From NCBI GenBank assembly GCA_945874535.1, contig CAMCGZ010000012.1, positions 1 through 64,000 on the forward strand: a stretch of DNA of 64,000 nt. Direction: 5' to 3'. Source of the DNA: Bdellovibrio sp. ZAP7. GTDB taxonomy: Bacteria > Bdellovibrionota > UBA1018 > CAIMNF01. The notes beneath the pieces were generated by a model. The model saw nothing but the letters and a program-made list of their open reading frames with translations. It did no database searches and was not told where the DNA came from. This document shows, one piece after another, positions 27,488-37,699 of this stretch. A program made the position numbers and the translations under genes. Positions within the stretch are counted from its first letter, which is position 1. Every line of letters starts with the position of its first letter.

Positions 27488-28627
27488 TCAGTTCGATCCG
27501 AACTCGATCCCCACATGATAAACCGCTGTCGGATCCCACACCGAACCCTTGCGGTCATAGAAGGTCATCCCGAGCACGAGTCCCCGAATCGGGGCGCTCC
27601 TGGCCGACGCACCCAAAATCAAATGGGCAAAGTAGAAGGGCCCGGAGTTGGTGTATTGTCCCCAGTTTTCGTGTCCGACACCTGCTTCTGCCGCAATTCC
27701 ACGAGTGAGGCTCAGTCGGCCTCCGAGGCCGACACGTGTGCAAAGCACCCAACGCCTCGGTTCACCCAAGCGGAGTGGGAACCCGGCCAGATATCCCACG
27801 AGCCCGAGCCGGTTCATCAGGCGTACTTGTGGATTCCACGACAATTGTCCGGTGTAGTCCCAGCCCAGGGTGTTGCGTTGAAACACGTAGCTTGCTCCAA
27901 TTCGAAATCTTGAATAGTGCGTCTCTTGGATGCGGTTGTCGAATTCGGACTCCGGTTCACCCGCAAAGGGGTTCCTCGGGTCGAGTCCGTAAGTTTCGGG
28001 GGTCATGCGCTTGTTGTCGAGTTCACGCCCGAAGGATGAGGGATCAAAGGTCTGCACCGAGGTAGAAGGAAGCTCCGCACCCGACGCATTCGCAAGCCAT
28101 TCGCCCCCCTTTAGGGCTGCACCCGCTCCCTGGGCTAGAACTTTTTCATCTCCGGCCACCTCGACAAGTCCTTCCAGAACGCGGGTGTCGGAATTCACAC
28201 CATCGAAGCTCATCACGAAGTCGGTTCCGCGGACCCCCATGACGGCAGCGCGGTTCTTGAACAGGTAGTGGTGGCGCACCGCCTTCTTGTCGAGCTTCCT
28301 GATGATTCCACGGACGGAGCCTTTGCTGAGCTCGTTCGTCTCAATACCGTCCACCTTGGCCTTCACCTCGAAGCGGGTTCCGGGGCCGAGCAGGGCTCGA
28401 GAACCATCCGGGTAGGTCAGGAGCGCCGAGGCCGTTTCATCGGTTTCGATGATTTCGCCAACCTCGAGCACCCGACCGGGCTCGGCGTTCTGAACATAGC
28501 CGTTCCACCCGATGATTTTGGCTTTTCCTTTGACCAGCGCCGAAAGCACCGGGCGATCTCCGGCCCAGCCATGGGCTAGGAATGGCACCCCACTGAGGAT
28601 CAAAAAAAGAATCCAGATCACCCGCAT
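27488..28627 (-). CDS. FecR-domain protein with C-terminal beta-barrel-like region
   Basis: VGEIIETDETASALLTYPDGSRALLGPGTRFEV...NRAAVMGVRGTDFVM. Confidence 0.8.
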   Translation of the reverse strand: MRVIWILFLILSGVPFLAHGWAGDRPVLSALVKGKAKIIGWNGYVQNAEPGRVLEVGEIIETDETASALLTYPDGSRALLGPGTRFEVKAKVDGIETNELSKGSVRGIIRKLDKKAVRHHYLFKNRAAVMGVRGTDFVMSFDGVNSDTRVLEGLVEVAGDEKVLAQGAGAALKGGEWLANASGAELPSTSVQTFDPSSFGRELDNKRMTPETYGLDPRNPFAGEPESEFDNRIQETHYSRFRIGASYVFQRNTLGWDYTGQLSWNPQVRLMNRLGLVGYLAGFPLRLGEPRRWVLCTRVGLGGRLSLTRGIAAEAGVGHENWGQYTNSGPFYFAHLILGASARSAPIRGLVLGMTFYDRKGSVWDPTAVYHVGIEFGSN

Positions 28628-28630
28628 GCC

Positions 28631-29500
28631 TCAGCGTCCCTCATCCTCGAGTGCGGCCTTGATTCGCGCATAGCTTTCATGGCGGGGCAGGTGCGAATAC
28701 TGCTCGCGCTTTTCTTGCAGTTCAAACAGCTCCGGAAAGTATTGAATCAAATCCTTGGCATCCACGCCGATGAGTCCGAACTCCTTGATACCAGGAGTGT
28801 CGATGAAGCGGGTTCCGCCTCCGACCGGGATCAGTTTCGAAACCGTCGTGGTGTGCTTGCCCTTACCGGTCGACTTGCTGATTTCCCCGACGCGACCCAC
28901 CACCTCGCCAAAAAGAGACGAGAGCAAGGAGGTCTTGCCCACACCCGAATGCCCGCAAAATACCGAGGTCTTGCCTTCCAGCATCTCACGCAAATTCCCG
29001 ACGCCCTCGCCGGTCTGGGTCGAGACTGGAACACAGCGGTAGCCGAGGTCCTCGTACAGTCTCCACGGGGACTCATCTCCCTGCCGGAGGTCCATCTTGT
29101 TGATCACTAGAATTGGGCGGATCTGCGCAACGGTGGTCGCAATCAAAAACCGATCCACCAGGCCCGGAGAAAAGTCCGGATCATGCAAGGAAGTGGTGAT
29201 CACCACAAAATCCACATTGGCCGCAATGGTATGCATGATCTTGCCCTCGCGTCCGGGTGCGCGCCTCACGATCGAGTTCGTTCTTGGAAGCAGCTCCTCG
29301 ATCACGCCGTCCTTCGATCCATAGGCATGAATCTGAACGCGGTCTCCGGGTGCGACCGGCGAACGCTCGCGCCACTCGGCATCGCGGTCCACAATCTGCC
29401 CCCGTCGATATGGACAAAGGATTTTCGTGTTCTCGTCTTCGTCGAGAATCACATTCGCCATCTTCGGAAACACCTCGCTGACAGTCCCGGTTTTTTTCAT
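28631..29500 (-). CDS. rsgA: ribosome small-subunit-dependent GTPase A
   Basis: Circularly permuted GTPase: NKMDL (G4), GHSGVGKTSLLSSLFG (G1), RFIDTPGIKEFGL (G3). Confidence 0.92.
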   Translation of the reverse strand: MKKTGTVSEVFPKMANVILDEDENTKILCPYRRGQIVDRDAEWRERSPVAPGDRVQIHAYGSKDGVIEELLPRTNSIVRRAPGREGKIMHTIAANVDFVVITTSLHDPDFSPGLVDRFLIATTVAQIRPILVINKMDLRQGDESPWRLYEDLGYRCVPVSTQTGEGVGNLREMLEGKTSVFCGHSGVGKTSLLSSLFGEVVGRVGEISKSTGKGKHTTTVSKLIPVGGGTRFIDTPGIKEFGLIGVDAKDLIQYFPELFELQEKREQYSHLPRHESYARIKAALEDEGR

Positions 29501-30168
29501 GGGCGTCTCGCCAGGAGGGCGATCACATCGACGCCGTGATCCCGGTATTCCTTGAAGCTCAGGGTTTGGAAATCCTTGAAGGCGGCCTTGAGTGTCGAGG
29601 ACTTCACCAAAAAATCATCGGGCGTGGTGCCGGCCGCGGGTTTGCCGGTGTCGGCCTTGAGATAAATCATGATGTGCCCTCCGGGCTTGACCACTTGTTT
29701 GAATTTCGGAATCAGCTGATCCATGTAAAAGAGCGACACGAATACAAAATCGTAGGCTTGTAAGGGGTAGGCGTAGGTGGTGAGATCGGCAACGATGCCC
29801 TTCACCGAAACGTGCTGCGAGCGGGCGAGCTCGACGGCCCGGTCCACCGCGATGGGCGAAAGATCGACTCCGTCCACCTTGAAACCATGTCGAGCCAGGT
29901 AGACGGCATTCCGACCCTCTCCCATGGCGGGCACAAAAGCGCGCCCCTTCCGTACCCGATGCAGATTCTCTTTTAGAAAGCCGACGGCCTCCTTGCCGAA
30001 CACATTCGATTTGTGTTCGTAGAAGCTGTCCCAAATCGAGCGGTCTTCGTCCGGGCTGTCGCCGGTGACGGCCTCGTAGCCCGAGTGAGGAGCGCTCCGC
30101 GCGGGGCTACCCAGCCCGGAACAGGCAAGCAGCAGGCATAAAATCGAGAGCCCAAAACGGGTGTGCAT
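29497..30168 (-). CDS. SAM-dependent methyltransferase, exported-like N-terminus
   Basis: VPAMGEGRNAVYLARHGFKVDGVDLSPIAVDRAVELA; signal-like MHTRFGLSILCLLLACSGLGSPA. Confidence 0.82.
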   Translation of the reverse strand: MHTRFGLSILCLLLACSGLGSPARSAPHSGYEAVTGDSPDEDRSIWDSFYEHKSNVFGKEAVGFLKENLHRVRKGRAFVPAMGEGRNAVYLARHGFKVDGVDLSPIAVDRAVELARSQHVSVKGIVADLTTYAYPLQAYDFVFVSLFYMDQLIPKFKQVVKPGGHIMIYLKADTGKPAAGTTPDDFLVKSSTLKAAFKDFQTLSFKEYRDHGVDVIALLARRP

Positions 30169-30231
30169 TCCTGCAAAATCCTACGAAATTCCCGTGACTC
30201 CGTCAAAGAGATGCTCCAAAATAAGCGGAGC

Positions 30232-30972
30232 ATGAAGTGCTCCCGGACCCTGTGGGTCGCCACCTTGTTCATGATCGCTTTCCCGCTGGTTTACCCCTCG
30301 TTCACAGCGGTGCTGTTCCAATTCGGATCAAAAGGGGTCGTCTCGCTCGGACTCTCTCCCTTCTTTTACTTGACCTCAGCACTTTGGGTGGCCTCCGGAA
30401 TCGGGATTCAAACCCTGCGCCATTGGTCCTGGTACACCTTCTGTGTGGCAGAAGCGCTCACGGTTTACTTGAACGCCTGGAGTCTGGTCGCCAATAGCGA
30501 GTCCGAATACAAGGTCTTCGCCTTCGGTGTGATTCTCCTGGTGCAGTATGTGGCCTTCAAGTTGGTGGCCCGTGAGCTGCGCGTTCCGTATCTATTCCCG
30601 CGCATCAAGTGGTGGGAGAGCGGAATTGCGGGCATGCACCATGTTCCGGCGCGCATCATTCATCCGCGGGGGCAAGACGGGGCATTTGAAGCGCAACTCC
30701 TTGATGTGAGCCCGCGAGGCTGCTTCTTAAAAATCCCTTCGGATTTTGGCTTCGGTGAAGCGGTTCGAATCCGTGTCGCCGCATACGATCATGAGGTCGA
30801 TCTTCCGGGAACCATCGTATGGAACGCAAAAAGCTCGGTCACGCACCCTAAAGGGATCGGGGTGCAATTCGGAGTGCTCGAGCGGGCCCAGCGCCGGAAG
30901 CTCCGCCAGATCGCAAAACAGTTCAACCAAGAAAAGGCGCTCACCCGTGGACTCCCGGTCATATCTTCTTGA
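30232..30972 (+). CDS. membrane protein with C-terminal PilZ domain
   Basis: TM N-terminus; PARIIHPRGQDGAFEAQLLDVSPRGCFLKIPSDFGFGEAVRI...GIGVQF; start re-set from 30163. Confidence 0.75.
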   Translation: MKCSRTLWVATLFMIAFPLVYPSFTAVLFQFGSKGVVSLGLSPFFYLTSALWVASGIGIQTLRHWSWYTFCVAEALTVYLNAWSLVANSESEYKVFAFGVILLVQYVAFKLVARELRVPYLFPRIKWWESGIAGMHHVPARIIHPRGQDGAFEAQLLDVSPRGCFLKIPSDFGFGEAVRIRVAAYDHEVDLPGTIVWNAKSSVTHPKGIGVQFGVLERAQRRKLRQIAKQFNQEKALTRGLPVISS

Positions 30973-31405
30973 GGCACTGAAACTGGCAGAGGAAGCTGCC
31001 TTGCGGGGCGAGGTTCCGGTGGGGGCACTCGTGGTCAAAGACGGTGTGGTGGTCGGCCGCGGATCCAACACGCGCGAGGCGGAGCAAGATCCGACCGGGC
31101 ATGCCGAGATGGTCGCGATCCATGAGGCTTGTAAAAAACTCGGATCGTGGCGTCTGGTGGATTGCGATCTCTATGTGACACTCGAACCCTGCCCGATGTG
31201 CCTCGCGGCTTGCCAGCAGGCTCGAATCAGGCGGGTGGTGTACGGTGCCAAAGACGAAAAGGGCGGGGCCCTCTGCTTGGGGTTCCATGTGCACGAGCAC
31301 CCGAAGCTCAATCACCGCTTTGCGGTGGAGTACGAGCCGGTCGAGGAGTGTGGCGAAGTGCTCCGGGCTTTCTTTCGAAATTTGCGCCGTGGGCCAGAGG
31401 TCTGA
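30947..31405 (+). CDS. tadA: tRNA-specific adenosine deaminase
   Basis: GHAEMVAIHEACKKLGSWRLVDCDLYVTLEPCPMCLAACQQARIRRVVYGA; GTG start at 30947. Confidence 0.92.
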   Translation: MDSRSYLLEALKLAEEAALRGEVPVGALVVKDGVVVGRGSNTREAEQDPTGHAEMVAIHEACKKLGSWRLVDCDLYVTLEPCPMCLAACQQARIRRVVYGAKDEKGGALCLGFHVHEHPKLNHRFAVEYEPVEECGEVLRAFFRNLRRGPEV

Positions 31406-31483
31406 TTTTTTAAGATGTTGAAATAAATGGGCTTTATTATTTATGGCGGGCCTGGTTAAAAACCGCTTAATTTAGTCAAGTAA

Positions 31484-32158
31484 TTGACCGATACTGTACT
31501 TATGGATCTGAGGGGTAGCCTCTGGTGGAGGCGTTCAGCATCGAGTGCGGTGGATTTTACTCTAGAACTCTGGGGCGGTTTGCTTGGCTCTTACTTTGGT
31601 GCCATGGTTGCAGCCCTGGTCACCGCCATGAAAGCCAGCGCCCCCGAACAGATGGAGCAATCGGTGCGGAGCGGATTCGGTCTTGGCTTTGCATTCTGGG
31701 CGCTTTCGATCTCGATGGTGAATCGCGTATTGATCCAAGGCGTTTCCCGCGCCTCGATCGGAAAAAAGCTTTTCAAGTTGGAACTGATTTCTTCGGGTGA
31801 TCCCATCACCTGGACCACCATGCTGAAGCGCTGGGTGGTTTCGGTTGGGGGCGTTGCTGCCGGAGGTTTCGGCTATTGGTATGCCTTCTTCAGCGAAGAA
31901 AAAAAGACCCTCCACGACCTGATCGCAGGAACCGATGTGGTGCCCATGTTCGAGAGCACTTCGGTGGCGGTCGAATACACCGAAGAAACGAAGTCCTTTG
32001 AAGAGATTCGCCACATTCTGGTTCCCATGGCCGAGGTCGTGCCTTTCCCGGTTCGTGCGCCCGTCGCCGAGCCGGTGACAGCAGAACTCGTAGAAGAGAA
32101 GCCCTCTCTTGCGGATGTGATCAGTATCGACCGAAAAGACGAAAAGAAGGCGGCCTAA
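31484..32158 (+). CDS. RDD-family membrane protein
   Basis: RDD-like helical pattern; GVSRASIGKKLFKLELIS; KKTLHDLIAGTDVV. Confidence 0.78.
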   Translation: MTDTVLMDLRGSLWWRRSASSAVDFTLELWGGLLGSYFGAMVAALVTAMKASAPEQMEQSVRSGFGLGFAFWALSISMVNRVLIQGVSRASIGKKLFKLELISSGDPITWTTMLKRWVVSVGGVAAGGFGYWYAFFSEEKKTLHDLIAGTDVVPMFESTSVAVEYTEETKSFEEIRHILVPMAEVVPFPVRAPVAEPVTAELVEEKPSLADVISIDRKDEKKAA

Positions 32159-34107
32159 CGCTTCTTCTTCCGGATCGGAATCCCGACCTTCACGTTTCCC
32201 TGAACGCCTTGATTGCCACCCAAGCCCTGGATGGAGCCCGAAACATTCGCCCCGCCCTCGGTCTGAAGTCGGACCCCGGCCTGTCCGCCGCTTGGAGCAT
32301 TCAGCAAATTATGCTGGGACTGATACCCGCCTAGGCTTCCATTCAGGTAACCCACAAAGGCATACACCCGGACCCCGAGAGGCGCTTGCACGCTGAGTCC
32401 TGTAGTGATTCCTAAATTCTGTCCAATGGCTGTGCCCTGGTAGTCCACCTTGGTGATCGAGCTCATGCCGGCCTTGATCGGCACATGCATCGCACCCTGT
32501 GCGTTCACCTGATTCAAAATCAAGCCACTGTGGTCCAAGCTGCGCTTGATGCCATCCCAGCCCGGCGCCGACATCGCCCCATGATGGGCGCCCACGTTCT
32601 GGAAGCCCCAGAAATGATCCACCTCAGCGCGACCGGTGAATACCGGGGCTTTCAGGTTCTTCGGGGTGGTTCTGAAGTCGATCGCATTCCGGGTTTGAAA
32701 ATTCCCCGAAAAGGAAGGAATCCAACTGCCGATCGCATCCGGATCCAGGTTCCGACCATAAGAAGCGTCGATCTGGACTCCGGTGGTTCCGCGAACCGTC
32801 ACTCCGGGCCCGACGTACTGGAACACTTGGCGAGTCAGGTTCTGTTGAAGCGAAACCACCACGTTCACGGGCGATTCACTCTGACTCAAGCGCTGAACGC
32901 TGGTTCCAAGCTGGGTGAAGGATTCGAACCCGAGCAGCTTGCCCCGGTGCTTGGCGACCAGCACGAGCACTTCCGAGTTCGAGGTCTGGGCGACGCCGGC
33001 GCCGAGTGCGTTCTTCCCTTTTTCGAACTCAGTATAGAGGAGGCTCGGTCGATATCCGGTCTGGATGATTCGCGTTCCCTCGCCCGAAGTCATTCGGAAC
33101 ACCTGCCCGAGCTCGGTTTCAGCAACGGTCACTTCTTTCATGACGCCGTTGTCGACCTTGGCAATGCGGGTGTTGGTCGTCGGCATCTCGGGGTCGATGG
33201 TGATGTCGCCTTTGCCCGTCACCCGCTCGTCCTGGTTGATAACGGTCCGCACTTTTCCTTGGTCGCTCATCAGCAGGGCGTAGTGCGATCCGCTGTTGAT
33301 CGTGAACACATCTTCTTTGGGGAACAGTTTCTCGGCGACTTGGGCCAAAGCTTGGTTGATATCGTTGCAGACTCCGCCTTGTTTTTCGTTACCTGCAACA
33401 GCCGCATTGATCAAATGCGAGAGTGAAAGATTCTCGGTCGCGATGGGGTCTTTGCCGGTGTGTTGGAGCGTGTTCCGCTCGTCGTTGTAGTTGTCGTAAA
33501 GGAACTCAGAAAGATTGGTGAGCAACTGGAGGCGCACTTCTTTGTCGGCCGAGTAGGCCTGCATCACTCCCGCGATGCGCGTCGCAATTTCACCATCGCT
33601 GATGCCTGGAGAGTTCTGGGTCATCTTGGCCAAGCTGTTGATGAGCAGGGTCTGTGCCCGGATTTCATTTCCGCCTGCATTCGATCTCGCGAAGTCAACC
33701 AAGGATTGGGTGGGCCAGCCATTCACGCCACTCTGGCTCGGGGTGGGGTAGGGCAGGTTCGAAGGCAGATTCCGATCGCGATTGTAATCGGGTGATCGGA
33801 TGGGTCCATGAGCATTCCGCGTGTTCTTTTCGGCAATGAGGAGGAGGGTGGTTTGTTCTTCTTCCTCTTTGGCATTCGGAGTGGGCGATGCTTTGGCCAA
33901 AACTGGAGCACAGGCCGCCGGCGTCGGGCTCGGGGCCGCTGCGCTCAGCAGGGCATCGAAAGGCAGACCTTGGCAGCCTTGATCCTGAGCAAGACACTGG
34001 TCCACCACACTCTGACCGAGGGATCGAGAGAGTTCCGCCACCGTCGCGCCTCCGGCTTGGCAGACCCATGGGCTCAAAAGGGCGATCAAAAGGAATGTGG
34101 ATCTCAT
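32155..34107 (-). CDS. large exported hypothetical protein, possible transglutaminase-like Cys/His domain
   Basis: Signal MRSTFLLIALLSPWVCQAGG (start re-set from 34377); GGVCNDINQALAQVAEKLF and SGSHYALLM. Confidence 0.65.
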   Translation of the reverse strand: MRSTFLLIALLSPWVCQAGGATVAELSRSLGQSVVDQCLAQDQGCQGLPFDALLSAAAPSPTPAACAPVLAKASPTPNAKEEEEQTTLLLIAEKNTRNAHGPIRSPDYNRDRNLPSNLPYPTPSQSGVNGWPTQSLVDFARSNAGGNEIRAQTLLINSLAKMTQNSPGISDGEIATRIAGVMQAYSADKEVRLQLLTNLSEFLYDNYNDERNTLQHTGKDPIATENLSLSHLINAAVAGNEKQGGVCNDINQALAQVAEKLFPKEDVFTINSGSHYALLMSDQGKVRTVINQDERVTGKGDITIDPEMPTTNTRIAKVDNGVMKEVTVAETELGQVFRMTSGEGTRIIQTGYRPSLLYTEFEKGKNALGAGVAQTSNSEVLVLVAKHRGKLLGFESFTQLGTSVQRLSQSESPVNVVVSLQQNLTRQVFQYVGPGVTVRGTTGVQIDASYGRNLDPDAIGSWIPSFSGNFQTRNAIDFRTTPKNLKAPVFTGRAEVDHFWGFQNVGAHHGAMSAPGWDGIKRSLDHSGLILNQVNAQGAMHVPIKAGMSSITKVDYQGTAIGQNLGITTGLSVQAPLGVRVYAFVGYLNGSLGGYQSQHNLLNAPSGGQAGVRLQTEGGANVSGSIQGLGGNQGVQGNVKVGIPIRKKKR

Positions 34108-34236
34108 CGTTTTCCTATCGGAATCGTTCCATTGGCCCTGAAGGGCAGAAAAGCGTCCCAAAACAGAGCCGTGTCCTTTTTGACGCATTACAAAGGGGCC
34201 ACCGCCCTGAGATTCTAGGCACCTAGGGGGATTTCT

Positions 34237-34812
34237 TTGATGACGATCTATAAAAAAAGCTGGGTGTTCAAGTCGGTAGCGATGTTGTGTGTGTTCGGGA
34301 TGGGGTCGACAGCCCTTGCGCCCGAAGCGCGTGCCATGGGCACTGTTCGCGCGGGCATGGAGTGGGCTGAGGCCCATCAGGTCACCGTGAACTGCATCGG
34401 AGCGGGGATCTCCATAGCAACAGGTGGCGTTCCAATTATCAGGGGATACAAATGCATCGTGGGAATTCTCGCCTCGTTTGGTATCGGAGGAGGGGGCAAC
34501 AAGGGTGTTGCAGGTTCATCACAGCGGTCCCGTCAACCTATAGAGTTCCGATCCATCGAGGAGTTTCTAGCTCACCCTAAGGTTTCCAAAGAGGATAAGG
34601 ATTTGGTGAGGAGCCAATATTTGCCAGCAATCAAAAATCTGGAATCCGAGATCACCAACAAGGTGAATCAAAGCCTGGCTGCCAGTAAGTCGAAAACCCC
34701 AAATCTCGGTGCGATTACTGCCAAGGTGTCTCAAGAACTTCAACCCTCCATTTCAAAGGCCAAGGCGCCACTCGAAGCGAAGGGAATCAAGGTCATCGTC
34801 AACATCAAGTGA
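34237..34812 (+). CDS. exported hypothetical protein
   Basis: N-terminal signal KSVAMLCVFGMGSTALAPEARA; RBS-like GGGGGAT upstream. Confidence 0.6.
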   Translation: MMTIYKKSWVFKSVAMLCVFGMGSTALAPEARAMGTVRAGMEWAEAHQVTVNCIGAGISIATGGVPIIRGYKCIVGILASFGIGGGGNKGVAGSSQRSRQPIEFRSIEEFLAHPKVSKEDKDLVRSQYLPAIKNLESEITNKVNQSLAASKSKTPNLGAITAKVSQELQPSISKAKAPLEAKGIKVIVNIK

Positions 34813-34821
34813 GAGGCTGAT

Positions 34822-35901
34822 TCAGGGCAATCGTGACATCGCGGCTCGAGGTGGAGGCGTATCGATCAAAGCCTCGAGCCGCCCCGTCACCATTCCCACG
34901 ACCTTTTCGAACGATTCCTGCCGGGCCACGCCGGCGGCATACTCGTGCCCGCCGCCCCCGAGCTCCATGGCAATTTTATTGATGATGAACTTGCCCTTCG
35001 ACTTGATCGACACCCGGGTCATCTCGCCATCGTCTTCTTCGCGGAAGATGCACACCACTTCGGCGGTGCGGAGTACGAGGAGTAGATTCAAGAACGACAT
35101 GGTGTCGTCTGCCGTGGCTTTGAATTTTTTACGAAGGTCGAGTCGCATTTCCATCCAGGCGAGCTTGCCGTTTTTGGAGACCTTGGTGTTCTGAAGTAAA
35201 AGACCCAGAAGCTGCACATGCGAGAGTTCTTTGGTGCTGTAAATCTGTTGGTAGATCTCTTCGGGATTCACGCCGAGCTCAATCATCTCGGCTGCGATGC
35301 GGTGGCTCTCGGGCGTGGTGCGCGCATATCGAAAACTATTGGTATCGGTCATCACCGAAACATAGAGTCCGGTGGCCATATCGCCGTTCAGCTTCGTCAG
35401 CTCGAGCTCGGCAAAAAGCTGATACAGTAATTCACCGATCGAGCTTGAGTGGTGGTCCGAAACCACCATCGCATTCTGAGGCAATTGAGGCGTTTCGGCC
35501 GAAGTCAGCAAATCGGGATGATGATCGAGGAACACGATCTTCCGGGCACGGAGCGGGAGCTCCTGCCAGAGCTTGCCCAGTCGGCGCGGGTCATTGGTGT
35601 CGACAATGATCCAGAGGTCGCACTGGTCCCAGATCTCGGCTTCGCCCGGACCGAGCAAAATGGTTTTGTCAGGATCCAGAAAGCGGTAGCGATTCGGTAC
35701 CAGATCGGGATTGTAAACTTTGACCGACTTCCGCGCTCTCTTTAAGTAGTGATAGAGCGCCACTTCCGCACCGAGTCCGTCGCCGTCCGGTTGCACGTGG
35801 GTCGAAATCAGGATGCGCTTAGCGTCTCCGATCAGGGTCTTAAACAGGGCGAACTCCTTGTTCTTCGACAGCGGCACAGATTTCGGTTTTTTTGAACTCA
35901 A
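34822..35901 (-). CDS. DHH/DHHA1 phosphoesterase (NrnA/RecJ-like)
   Basis: ISTHVQPDGDGLGAEVALYHYL, VDTNDPRRLG, FLDHHPD, MELGGGGHEYAAG. Confidence 0.92.
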   Translation of the reverse strand: MSSKKPKSVPLSKNKEFALFKTLIGDAKRILISTHVQPDGDGLGAEVALYHYLKRARKSVKVYNPDLVPNRYRFLDPDKTILLGPGEAEIWDQCDLWIIVDTNDPRRLGKLWQELPLRARKIVFLDHHPDLLTSAETPQLPQNAMVVSDHHSSSIGELLYQLFAELELTKLNGDMATGLYVSVMTDTNSFRYARTTPESHRIAAEMIELGVNPEEIYQQIYSTKELSHVQLLGLLLQNTKVSKNGKLAWMEMRLDLRKKFKATADDTMSFLNLLLVLRTAEVVCIFREEDDGEMTRVSIKSKGKFIINKIAMELGGGGHEYAAGVARQESFEKVVGMVTGRLEALIDTPPPRAAMSRLP

Positions 35902-35934
35902 GCTCCACCTCGGACCTGCCGAAATCTCTTCAAG

Positions 35935-36303
35935 ATGACTTCACTTGATACGGCAGCTAAACAGGATCCCTTGTACACCATCTTCGAACAACACCTCTTC
36001 AACTTTCAAGATCCGAATTCTGACAGGAATGTGTTTGTTGAGACCGTGATTCAGGACTACCTGAGTCACATGCGGAGGCTCGGTCTTTCGATTCCGGTCG
36101 AGTGGGAGCACCAGATTTTCGAGGAATTGTTCTTCCAAGTGAACTCGATGCTCGTTAAGAAGATCTACGGATGTCAAACGATCGACGAGTACACCGCCAA
36201 AGCTCCGGCGGCCGCGAAGCGCAAGGCCCGCGCGAACTACAATCGCCTGAGCGCGACGAAACCGAAGAAAGCCAAAAAAGCCGCGACCAACGAAGCGGCT
36301 TGA
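35935..36303 (+). CDS. hypothetical protein
   Basis: ORF in gap; Lys-rich C-terminus. Confidence 0.55.
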   Translation: MTSLDTAAKQDPLYTIFEQHLFNFQDPNSDRNVFVETVIQDYLSHMRRLGLSIPVEWEHQIFEELFFQVNSMLVKKIYGCQTIDEYTAKAPAAAKRKARANYNRLSATKPKKAKKAATNEAA

Positions 36304-36313
36304 AGGGCCTCCT

Positions 36314-37471
36314 TTGAAGGTCGCGATCGTCCACGACTGGCTGAACGGCATGCGCGGAGGCGAGATCGTCTTCGAGGCTCTGCTCGACCTCTACCCGGAC
36401 GCAGATGTTTTCACTCTCATCTACGAGCACCGCAAGCTCTCACCTCGGCTTCAAGAAAAGCTGAGCCGCACTCGGGTCCACACCTCCTTCTTGAATGTGT
36501 TGAAGCTCACCCGCAAGTTCTATCGGCAACTTTTGCCCATCCTGCCTTTTGCGATCCGGAGCTTCGATCTCTATCCTTATGACCTGGTGATCTCGTCGTC
36601 TCACTGTGTGGCCAAGGGGGTGAAGAAACACCCGGGCGCAAGTCACGTGAGTTACATCCATGCCCCCATGCGCTACATGTGGGATCGCTTCGACGATTAC
36701 TTCGGCAAGGGGCGGATCTCTCCCCTGATTCGCCTGGTGGCACTCCTGTGCCGGCCCTTCCTTCGGGCTTGGGACCGTCGCACCGCCCAGGCCGACCGGA
36801 TCGATGTGCTGCTCTCGAACAGTGACTTCATCGGTCAGGAAATCGAGCGCAACTACGGCCGGCCCGCCCGAACGCTTTACCCCTTTGCCAAACTCGAGCG
36901 CTTTCAGCGCCCCCGGCAGGTCGGGAACTACTACTTAATGGTGGGGGCCTTTGCTCCCTATAAGATGACCGATCAGGCCATCGAGGCCTTTGCTCGCCTG
37001 AGCCTTCCGCTCCGGATTGTGGGCTCGGGGCAGGACGAGGCTCGCCTCTTTGCGCTTCGGGACCGGCTTCATGCCCGCAATATTGAGTTCGTGAAGAATC
37101 CCGATAACGAAAAGATCGAGCGGCTCTATTCGGAGTGCAAAGCCTTCATTTTCCCTGGAAAAGAAGACTTTGGGATCACTCCTTTGGAGGCCATGGCCTC
37201 GGGAGCACCCGTGATTGCTTTTGGTGAGGGTGGGGCCTGCGAGACGGTGACCCCGGCCACGGGGGTGCTTTACCACCCCCAAACCGTCGAGGCCCTGATG
37301 GAGGCCGTGCTCGAGATCGAGACCGGCCGGCGCTACTTTCAGGAGCAAAATTGCCGGAAACGGGCTGATTTCTTCACCGAAGCGCGCTTCAAAGCCGAGT
37401 TTCAAGCCTTAGTAAGCGCATTACTGGAGCAGAAAAGAACTTCTAAGAGCAGTTTTGACTCATCCCGCTAG
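36314..37471 (+). CDS. glycosyltransferase family 4-like
   Basis: VAIVHDWLNGMRGGEIVFEALLDLYPDADVFTLIYEH; C-terminal AFIFPGKEDFGITPLEAMASGAPVIAFGEGGACETV. Confidence 0.92.
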   Translation: MKVAIVHDWLNGMRGGEIVFEALLDLYPDADVFTLIYEHRKLSPRLQEKLSRTRVHTSFLNVLKLTRKFYRQLLPILPFAIRSFDLYPYDLVISSSHCVAKGVKKHPGASHVSYIHAPMRYMWDRFDDYFGKGRISPLIRLVALLCRPFLRAWDRRTAQADRIDVLLSNSDFIGQEIERNYGRPARTLYPFAKLERFQRPRQVGNYYLMVGAFAPYKMTDQAIEAFARLSLPLRIVGSGQDEARLFALRDRLHARNIEFVKNPDNEKIERLYSECKAFIFPGKEDFGITPLEAMASGAPVIAFGEGGACETVTPATGVLYHPQTVEALMEAVLEIETGRRYFQEQNCRKRADFFTEARFKAEFQALVSALLEQKRTSKSSFDSSR

Positions 37472-37671
37472 CGCGCCGCGCAGGGGTCGATTTTGCCTAT
37501 TCGGATTTTTGGATTCGCACTCACAGAGAGAAATCAAAACTCATAAACGACGCATTTTTCCCTTAAAATTGATGATTTTTTGAATGTCTGCCGGAGTGAG
37601 CCCGCAAGGCTGGCGGCTCCAGCGCTTCGGCGGGTGGATCTCAGGAGCGGGCTTCCTCGACGCCCCGAAAA

Positions 37672-37699
37672 TTGACAATCAAGCGACTCCCCTTATTCT
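37672..37699 (+). promoter_or_regulatory. sigma70-like promoter of outer-membrane protein gene
   Basis: TTGACA-N16-TATTCT. Confidence 0.5.

Noticed and set aside
32485-33426. 313-aa + strand ORF opposite the 32155-34107 exported protein
   Set aside because: Shadow ORF; no motif or RBS.
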